From Albifimbria verrucaria (taxonomy: Eukaryota > Ascomycota > Sordariomycetes > Hypocreales > Stachybotryaceae): a stretch of 64,000 nucleotides of DNA. Under the pieces are notes generated by a model. It worked only from the letters and a program-made list of their open reading frames with translations. It was not told the origin of the DNA and searched no databases. The stretch covers positions 124,001-188,000 of the forward strand of contig JAHREC010000011.1 of the NCBI GenBank assembly GCA_020081605.1, read 5' to 3'. Of the stretch, positions 57,001-64,000 are shown one piece after another. The translations under genes and the position numbers were made by a program. The number at the start of each line of letters is the position of its first letter. The first letter of the stretch is position 1.

Positions 57001-60000
57001 TCGAATCAAGTTCCCTCCTGGCTTTACCATCAAGGGCACATTGCCTCCATGGCCAAAGATCACGTAAGTACCTGCTGCTTTCCGAATCCTCCACCTTCTG
57101 ACTCGACTCATAAAAGCGTGGGACCCGGTGGTAAATTCACTCCTCCTCCCAAGCCGGACGGCTGCACTCCAGAGGAGGCTTCCATCTGCCTCACGACCCT
57201 CTCATACGCAACCACAGTTTCCAAGGGAGTAACAAAAACGACGGCATCCCAGACCACTGAGAAATGCGCGACGATCACGGGCTGTCACCTCCGCGATATC
57301 GAGGCAACAAAGACTGGCAATGCCTGCAAGCTCACCCGCCGCACCGCAGTCCCATTGCCTGAAGTCATGGCGATACCTAAGGTCGTGGATGACACTTCCC
57401 CGAAGCAAGAGACCAAGCTTGACGGGCACAAAAGAGGCAAGACAGCGACGACGGCAGCGGCAGCGAAGAAGGCGGCGGTTGGGGATGCGAGACAGACGGC
57501 CCGGAAGGTGTCATTGTACCAGAAAACCCGTATGACGTCGATGGTATACGAGACGCCCTGAAAGATCGTGAACGGGACTTTGGAGCCCTGGGCCTGAACG
57601 GCAAATGGAGAGAGATCCGCTCTAAGAAGCTGGATTTTACAGCTTTGTTCCAGTTGTACAGCATGGGGCCAGAGTCGTCGAGTTATTTCGGCTCGGATCA
57701 ATTCCCAGACGTAAGTGATGAGGAATGCCCTTAGCAAATTTCATCTAACAATCTCACGCCAGATTGCACAAGTAATTGGTGCCCCGGAGAACGAGGAATT
57801 GAGAAAAGATCTTCGTTCATCCGCCGAAAGCCCTCTGAGGAGAGGCACCTCGACGCCGCAAGAGACGAGTCCATCAATGCCACAAATGACATGCATCTGA
57901 TGAAACGAGAGTTAGTCCAAACGGACAAGTGGTTCCTATCCATGATGTCTATGCCCGAGGGTTTGCCGTTCGACAAAGATATCTCATTTACAGACAAAAA
58001 CACTGGCGATCACCTGCCGACGATTGACAAATACTCTCATGGTTTCGATGACAACCCCGGTTTAGGTCAGACCATTTATATTATGGATACCTTTTGGCGC
58101 GGGAAGGGCCAAACTGTAAGACTATTTGGAAATCTCCCGTTCTATCCTATCCAGAATACTGACAAGGGACTCACAGGCCATTGTGAACGCGAACCCCAGG
58201 GAGCTCCCAGTCCCGGATGGGTGGTCGGCTGACTGGTCTGAGGCTTATTCCCCGGGGATACTAAGGAGAGAGAAGATCACGGATATCTTGCAGCCGTCTA
58301 CGCTGCGGGAGAAGGGTTCAGCCTGGCTCCTAAAGCAAATGTCGTCTTTGCTTCTACTGGGAAAGGCTCATTAGCCAATGTTGAAGCATTCGTGAATATT
58401 GCAGAAGATATCAGTGGTAAGAGCACAAGTGTGGTCTCCATGGTCTGGGGATTACCTCTAGACACACTCTACGGTTCTACGAACTTGGGAAATATGATAT
58501 GTTAGTTCAAAACTCTCCTGAGATGAAGAGGATCTGAACTAACCGCGCCGCATCTAGGTTTACTCATGTCTCGCATGGAGGAAGAGCAGGGCGTGTCCTT
58601 TGTTCTCAGTGGCCTGTACGAGGATGACAAGCCAGATGCTGATTGGCCGTACATGTGCAAAAGATTTATCAAGTCGATGGTGATAGTCGGCGCCACGGAC
58701 AGGAAAGGCGTCGCGCTGAAGCAGAACAATGGAGACCACGATGTGTGGGCGCCTGGAGACGAGCTGACAACCCCGACACCGGATGGCCGACGCCTCGACG
58801 TATTGTACAGGCCATACGCCGATGGCACATCGTTCTGTAAGTGGAATCTATCGTCCTCATCAGCAAGTGCCTGAGTCTAACATGCTCTCCTCCTTAGCCA
58901 GCCCATTGGTGGCTGGACTTGTTGCCTATCTACGAAGCGTGTACACCACGCCTCTCAACCCTGCAGACGTACTATTCCTCTTGACCTCGAAGTCGAGAAT
59001 AGTGACATTCTCACAGAAGCCGCAAGGAACACAAGAAAAACAAGTATGGAACGGATACCCTCGTGGGCCAGTCAATGGCGATGTCTGCACATCGGGGAAG
59101 CGCGGCCTCGAGGGCCGTCAGTCCTGCGAGCAGCCAGGAAACGGCGGGGTGGTGAAGCCCCCAGTGGGTGCGTGGCCCACCAGTTGAGTATAAGCCGGGA
59201 CCTCCGGGCCCGTTGTGTAGGAGAACTGCGGCCACCTCTGCTCCGGCTACTACTGCAATCCAACCCCGACCGGCACGCCGCCCGACTTTACCTCACCGGC
59301 GGCTCGTCCTAGCGCCACCGGCGGCAACGACAACAACGACGGTGGCAGTAGACCGGGTCTGCCGCCTGCGTGGGGTTGGATTACCAAGATTAGCTGGACG
59401 CCGGTGGAGACGAAGCCAACGTCGCTCGAGGGCTACCCACCCTCCCCGGTCGGTGGCGCGCCGAGCCCGACAGAGGCCGGTGCCAGCTGCGTGAAGAGCA
59501 CCACCTGGACCATCACGGGTGGACCCCACGGCGATGCCACGGCGACGACGAGCGGCTGCGCATCTTGGGAGCTGCCCAAGAAGACAGACGAGCCGAAGCC
59601 GGACCCCAAGCCAACGACGCCCCAAGGCTGCCTGAATGTCCACGTGTTTACTGTTCACTGTAACAGAGACGAGAATCCAGACTCAACGACTGTGCAAGTG
59701 TGGGAAAACGGCGTTCTCACGTGCGACGAGTCTTACGAGGGTACCATCGTGTCCGGCCAGGAGTTGAAGTGTGGGAACGGGGCTCGGGCCTTGGTCCTGG
59801 AAGTGGCACGCTGTTCAAATACGAAGCATCTGGCGGCGTGAATGTCGATATGACCATGGTGGACCAGAGGTATGACAGCAGCACCATCTGCACCGGCAAG
59901 AAAGGACTGGGCGTATACAATGGCTGGTCACGCGAGGTCGCCTGGAGTGGCGGCGGAGATTGTTCAAACTGCCCGAAGCCTCCCATATGCAAACTCCCCA

Positions 60001-60065
60001 GATGTACTGAGCACAATTCCTATTATGACTCGACTTGTAAGGGCTTGACTAGAAGGGAGATCTAG
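54086..60065 (+). CDS. Killer-toxin-like chitinase: CBM18 + GH18, continuous with a subtilisin-like module
   Basis: A secreted, multi-domain chitinase of fungal subgroup C (resembling the alpha subunit of yeast killer toxin), thought to act on chitin of competitors. Signal peptide from the ATG at 54086 (TAWSVASLCFFWLLISSYG). A CBM18 hevein-like chitin-binding domain (CGKQGICGYGPDYCGDGCTS, about 54590-54740) follows, split by introns. GH18 runs from RTIGYYQSWNARERLCNK through the catalytic motif GFTGVDLDWEYPG (about 55335-55370; Asp and Glu present) to KYLPDSMMKQITWDDQWIGY and TMIWSIDF (56040). Then come a Thr/Pro-rich spacer, a conserved PINRIKFPPGFTIKG block (57000) and a Cys-rich segment (57150-57330). 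From 57720 it reads into a peptidase S8-like module and a C-terminal Cys-rich domain ending 60063-60065. One-base breaks occur at 54896-54898, 55478-55480, near 55996 and later. A LysM domain was not recognisable. It may be annotated as two genes. Confidence 0.8.
57720..59190 (+). other. Subtilisin-like (S8) module of the chitinase gene
   Basis: After EWFLSMM-like sequence (TDKWFLSMMSMPEGLPFD) the module has the S8 Asp block (LGQTIYIMDTFW, about 58060-58100), the His block in the form DHGYLAAVYAAG (about 58276-58311; HGT is HGY here) and the Ser block DGTSFSSPLVAGLVAYL, split by an intron at about 58837-58897. All three triad residues are present, though Gly-Thr after the His is altered and the oxyanion region (VVSMVWGLP) lacks the usual Asn-x-Ser. 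One frame change occurs near 58120-58260. It could be a degenerate protease used in toxin processing or as a scaffold. Whether it is one transcript with the chitinase needs RNA evidence. Confidence 0.65.
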
Positions 60066-60599
60066 CTATATAGGTCAGCCTAGTTGCAGGAGCAAGTGTT
60101 GCGATCTCAGCCGAAGATTCGGCCCTATAGTATGGATTAATCTTATATTTATAGCATAAGTTAGGATACCTAATCATGTGTTTTATATTTGCCTTACTCT
60201 TATTTTTGCCCTTCCTTCTCCTAGCATTTACATAGCTCAATTAGGGTAGAGCATATCACGGAACCTTCAATTGTGACAGGCGTGGTTTATCTCACTCGTT
60301 CACAAGCATATTCCTACTAGTCTAACAACACCAATAGTGTCCCTAACTCCTCATCAGTGTAACGCCACGCCGCCTGCATAGACGCTAGTTTAGTTACTCC
60401 TGCTAGCCCGCGTGTGGTGGCTGTCAATACGCTGCGAAAGGAGTCTTCAATAGCGCACGGACACATTTGAATAAACGCCCCTCCGAATTCCTCTGTCCCG
60501 TGGCTCTGCCTTTTTATTTAATTCATCTCTCTGCCATGGCCGGCCAGAGAATTCTTCCTTCTCTATCCACCCGTTCTGGCCAAGCTTTGCTGTGAGGCC
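60066..60599. other. Intergenic region between chitinase and UstYa-like gene
   Basis: About 530 bases, no gene seen. The first part is AT-rich and likely 3' UTR; the rest is the UstYa-like promoter. Confidence 0.4.
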
Positions 60600-61581
60600 A
60601 TGCATCGTTTGTTGAAATTTTTCACAAGGCGTCGCCATGCCGGTGAGAAATCCGATGCTTCTCACAGGCTGCTAGAGGAAGAATACCCAGCAGTAATGAC
60701 AAACCCCGTTCATTCGTATTGTGGAAAGCCTATACCACCCTTCTACACATCCTGCTGTTACTGTCTGTGGGTATTATTTGGCTACATCCAAACGCAATGC
60801 ATAAACCCTCGTGGTGTGAGTCAGCGCCCAACTCAAAAGCATGCCCGATAACTCGGCTCTAATAAGCCAACTAGCACCATTGCAAGATTACATCGAATAT
60901 GAAACTAGACCCGTCGATATAGCAGGCGTGCGGGATCATGATAAATTTGGCGGCCCGCCCACAATGGAACAGAACAGGGCATGGGACCACTTGATGCAGG
61001 GTAAGCGATACTATATGATCGTCCTGGATCACATTCTAATGTTCGCAGGAGCATTCTTCAATGCCACGATCCCAGAATTTACGCGAGCGGGCGAGTCACT
61101 CGAAAACCTAACTGAGCTCACCGAAGGAGGTTACCTAGCCAGCATCGGCGTTTACCACGAACTCCATTGTCTGGTGGGGCTGTCCTGAACTGCTAAAAGA
61201 TTTGAGGTGAAATCGGAGCTGACAAAGCACAGAGAAAACTCCGATTCATTGTTTACAGTGATATCTATTATCCTAACATCACCACGTATGAACGGGACTC
61301 TATGAATGAGCACCTTGGTATGTGTCGAAAAGCATATTCTGTCTAAGCCAAACGCGACTCTCTGACCTTGGGTAGATCACTGTATTGAAGCAATCCGTTC
61401 GACCTTGATGTGTTATGGGAATACTGCTTTATTGTCTTACGTCTGGGAGGATTCAATGAGGTTGCAAACCGCACCGCGATCTAAGTCGAAGGCAGTTTGT
61501 GCGAAGTGGGATTCCATTGAAAGCTGGGCTCGCTCGAGGATGGTGGTTGGGACTCCAGACTATGTGCGACCTACTGTATAA
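60600..61581 (+). CDS. UstYa-like (DUF3328) protein with two HxxHC motifs
   Basis: UstYa-family proteins are membrane-anchored oxidases or cyclases of fungal ribosomal peptide (dikaritin) and related pathways; the paired HxxHC motifs are their hallmark. The ATG at 60600 begins a basic N-terminus, followed by a single membrane helix (LLHILLLLSVGIIWL) reached after a one-base change near 60728. A second change at CCC near 60843 restores LQDYIEYETRPVDIAGVR. Introns near 60995-61049, 61150-61221 and 61319-61375 join in phase. The first motif is YHELHC (about 61155-61172); the second is formed across the last intron as EHL-DHC, continuing IEAIRSTLMCYGNTAL. The C-terminus (KWDSIESWARSRMV) is typical and ends in TAA at 61579-61581. 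About 260 aa. It converges on a tyrosinase gene 500 bp away. Confidence 0.83.
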
Positions 61582-62082
61582 TGATTGTAATCTATATTGC
61601 TCTGATTTGAAAATCCGCTTAATTTCATTACATACTGTCGGTGTATAAACGTGCGGAACTCATTGTGATCATTTATCCGTCTATCAGCTTTCTTTAGCTC
61701 TTAAGTCTTGCAAATCAAGTTTCGGCGGAATCTTTCTACGGTTGGAGCAAGTCCCAGACCTGTGAGAGATTTGGCAACGCCCAGACATTGGAGGGACTTA
61801 CAACCGACTACCGCAAGGATCTCACCTTGACGGATAGCAAAATCCCATTACATCCCACGAGCGGCGCTTTGGAATAGCTCTGCCCCAGAAATGGGCGATT
61901 TTTATATAACAACATATTGAGTGTATTAGAATCTATGTGAGCCGAGACTACGAGAGTTGACCATGGAAACTAGTTCGTTGTCGACAAATTTTGTTACTGT
62001 TTCTATGGAACCCGTCAGTTCAACAATCTGTCACCTATCCATCAAAATCCACGTCAAAGATACCGAACACTGATATTACATC
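61582..62082. other. Intergenic region between convergent genes
   Basis: About 500 bases between the UstYa-like stop and the tyrosinase stop. No gene; expected to hold both terminators. Confidence 0.45.
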
Positions 62083-63101
62083 CTAGTATCTGTAGCAAAG
62101 CTCAGGGCTTCCTGTGTCCATCATTTCTCGGACCTTCTTATCCTCTGCGAGTCCTTCCATAAGCAAGATGTCGTCCAAGGTGGCAGTGGCACCGGTGTTA
62201 TCTTCAGGCCAGACATTGCCGTCATACTCTGATAATCTAGATGAAGACTCCTGCTGCCAAATCCACCAGAGCCGATCGACTTGCGCATGAACCAGATAGA
62301 AGATAGGGTCTAGAGCGGTCAGCAAGTCAATAATACGATACTGGAAATCCGAGAACGACGTACCGTTGGGAGCAGTGACAGGGCCCATATCACCACCAAT
62401 TCCTATATGTACGCCACCATGGGGACCTCCCTCGAGACGGGCGTGGAAATTGAGGAAGTCCGGGAGAGCCATGATAGGGTTAACATACTTTGGGCTATAG
62501 TTGCCACCTAGCAGCTCCTGTTCGTCTTCATATGGATAACCCCTTGCGAACTGGCGCTGAAGACAATGGGGTGCTGTTTCATTGCCAAGGAACTGAAGCT
62601 TTAGGTCTGCAAAGGTCCTTCCCGCACACAGAAGCTGAGCGGGCTATCATCAGGGCTTGAACCGTTACCACCAAATCCAGTAATAGGATCCCAAATAGAA
62701 GCAAGGATGGGTGAAGCCGAGTCAGCCACAAAATCCCAATAAAACGCTGTTCCTGTATATCCACACTCTCTAATCAGAGCATTTTCATATACATGGATAA
62801 TATAGCGATGCCATGGGAGGAAGGCAGCTACGCCATGTATCTGGTTGGCAAGTTTGTTGTGCACCCAGGTAAAGTCCTCATGCCTTGATGCATTGTCTAG
62901 GCCAAGCTGTGATGGCTTTTTAGTAAGACAGACTGCTGCATCAATATAGGCCTTCTTCTCTGCAGCAGATCCTGCATTCCAGGATTTACGCAGGCGGAGC
63001 GAGTTGCATGATGCCTGTCGGGTCTCAGAGGTCTTTGATGGTAGACCATTCACGGCGTGAAAAAGGCTTGTAATATAAACAAGAGTATTGATGAGCTTCA
63101 T
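62083..63101 (-). CDS. Secreted tyrosinase (type-3 copper oxidase), frame-broken once
   Basis: Tyrosinases hydroxylate and oxidise phenols with a binuclear copper centre; UstQ of ustiloxin biosynthesis is a relative of this short type. The ATG at 63101-63099 begins a signal peptide (LINTLVYITSLFHAVNGLPS). The CuA site is in SRHEDFTWVHNKLANQIHG and AFLPWHRYIIHVYE. After a one-base change near 62611-62615 (CVREG then ADLKLQFLGNETAPHCLQRQ) the CuB site follows: NFHARLEGGPHGGVHIGIGG and DPIFYLVHAQVDRLWWIWQ. The usual His-His of CuB is Val-His here. No introns; about 340 aa, ending CYRY-stop at 62083. No long C-terminal lid domain is present, unlike melanin tyrosinases. Tail-to-tail with the UstYa-like gene. 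Confidence 0.83.
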
Positions 63102-64000
63102 GATAGATGGTGTTGCTGAGCGATGGTCAAAAGGGACTGGTCTGAGGGAAACCTGACTTCAGTTAAACAGTCTTAAGTTGTCAGGACACCGAACCTTTAT
63201 AGTTGAACAGATCTGGAATATGCATACGGGGAGCCCTGCTTCGCCTCGGGTGGCAGGACGTATGAACCGGCTCATGAATATACTGGGATCCCCGGTCAGA
63301 GATAACGAGTACTTCTTAAATCTGCTACCGTCTACGCTTGGAGACTTGGTAGAGATGTGCATGGATAAATTAAACCAATAAGCGGGTGTGCACAGGATGA
63401 TTACATCTTGCCTAACTCCTGAGGCTGTTACAAGCAGGCCGTGACCTTATACACGTGTAAGAGTGACCTCTATATGGTAGGTTGCTTTATCTCTGTTACT
63501 CTTTCTGTTGTTAATACGATTACGCTCTGTTTTTAGGCGGTGAAATATATAATTTTCATAAGATAATTACGTTTCATGAAAATGAGCACTCATTTTAAGC
63601 GACTGTTGGAAGAGACATAAGCAAAGCTGTTGATAGGCTATACGCATTGAGCTCCTTCTGATGCTTCTCTTCATCGCTTAGCTATACGGTGAAGAATTTC
63701 TTAGCTTGAATGCCAACAGCGGTCAGCACCCAAATCCGGCGACTATGTCGGTATGGGTAAGCAATACTGTCTGACAAGCGGATGAGCGGTCCTAAAGGCC
63801 GGCCCAGCTTCGCTCGGTGAAAATACCAACAAGCGAATGGCCGCATGCCCCTTGACACCTTCCATGTCCTTGTCAGGAAGTCTAGTTGTCAGCCTTGAGT
63901 CTACGTAGCGCACTAGCCAGGGGACCCGTGTAGCCATGTTGGGCATGCATGTTGATGGTTTGGGATCTTTTGAAGTTTTTATTGGACAACTTCGCGAGAT
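63102..64000. other. Right-edge non-coding region
   Basis: The tyrosinase promoter occupies the first part. The remaining 800 bases hold only motif-free open frames of about 67 codons. No precursor-peptide-like repeated frame with dibasic sites is visible. Confidence 0.4.

Overview
The window reads as accessory chromosome from a filamentous ascomycete, probably a Sordariomycete-like plant-, insect- or saprotroph-associated fungus (an inference). The evidence is short spliceosomal introns (about 45-95 nt, GT...AG, often with a CTAAC/CTAAT-like branch), fungal protein families, long AT-rich blocks between GC-balanced genes, and a high density of secondary-metabolism, secreted and self/non-self genes. 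No rRNA, tRNA, CRISPR array or intact transposon was seen.

Layout. 1-7.7 kb: a decayed GH1 beta-glucosidase running off the left edge, an unrecognised gene abutting it, an intact hypothetical gene and an unrecognised relic. 7.7-21 kb: an intact MFS permease of the glycerophosphodiester/phosphate type, two GMC flavin oxidoreductases, a relic of a UbiA-family membrane prenyltransferase/cyclase and a GGPP synthase. 21.4-30.7 kb: an intronless S9D-type serine peptidase, an AT-rich block, and a huge NACHT-ankyrin STAND (NLR-like) gene. 31.6-43.6 kb: a CxxC thioredoxin-reductase-like flavoprotein, a P450 relic head-to-head with a third GMC oxidoreductase, a P450 and an intact SDR sharing a divergent promoter, then relics of a BBE-type FAD oxidase and another P450. 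44.4-50.6 kb: a CocE/NonD-type hydrolase, an AA9-like LPMO and a small secreted protein with one Kex2-like site. 54-63.1 kb: a killer-toxin-like chitinase (CBM18-GH18) continuous with a subtilisin-like module, then a UstYa-like (DUF3328) gene convergent with a secreted tyrosinase.

Two biosynthetic themes stand out. GGPP synthase, UbiA relic, three GMCs, P450s, SDR and BBE relic look like a partly decayed (di)terpenoid or meroterpenoid neighbourhood. UstYa plus tyrosinase at the right end is the enzyme pairing of fungal dikaritin RiPPs such as ustiloxin; no repetitive Kex2-site precursor was found here.

A key caution: most multi-frame genes are broken by single-base losses inside mononucleotide runs, while the protein before and after stays well conserved. 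That looks more like homopolymer under-calling in an unpolished assembly than biological decay. Genes with substitution-type stops (GH1; a P450 TGG-to-TAG; a TGA in the LPMO) or missing large parts are better pseudogene candidates.
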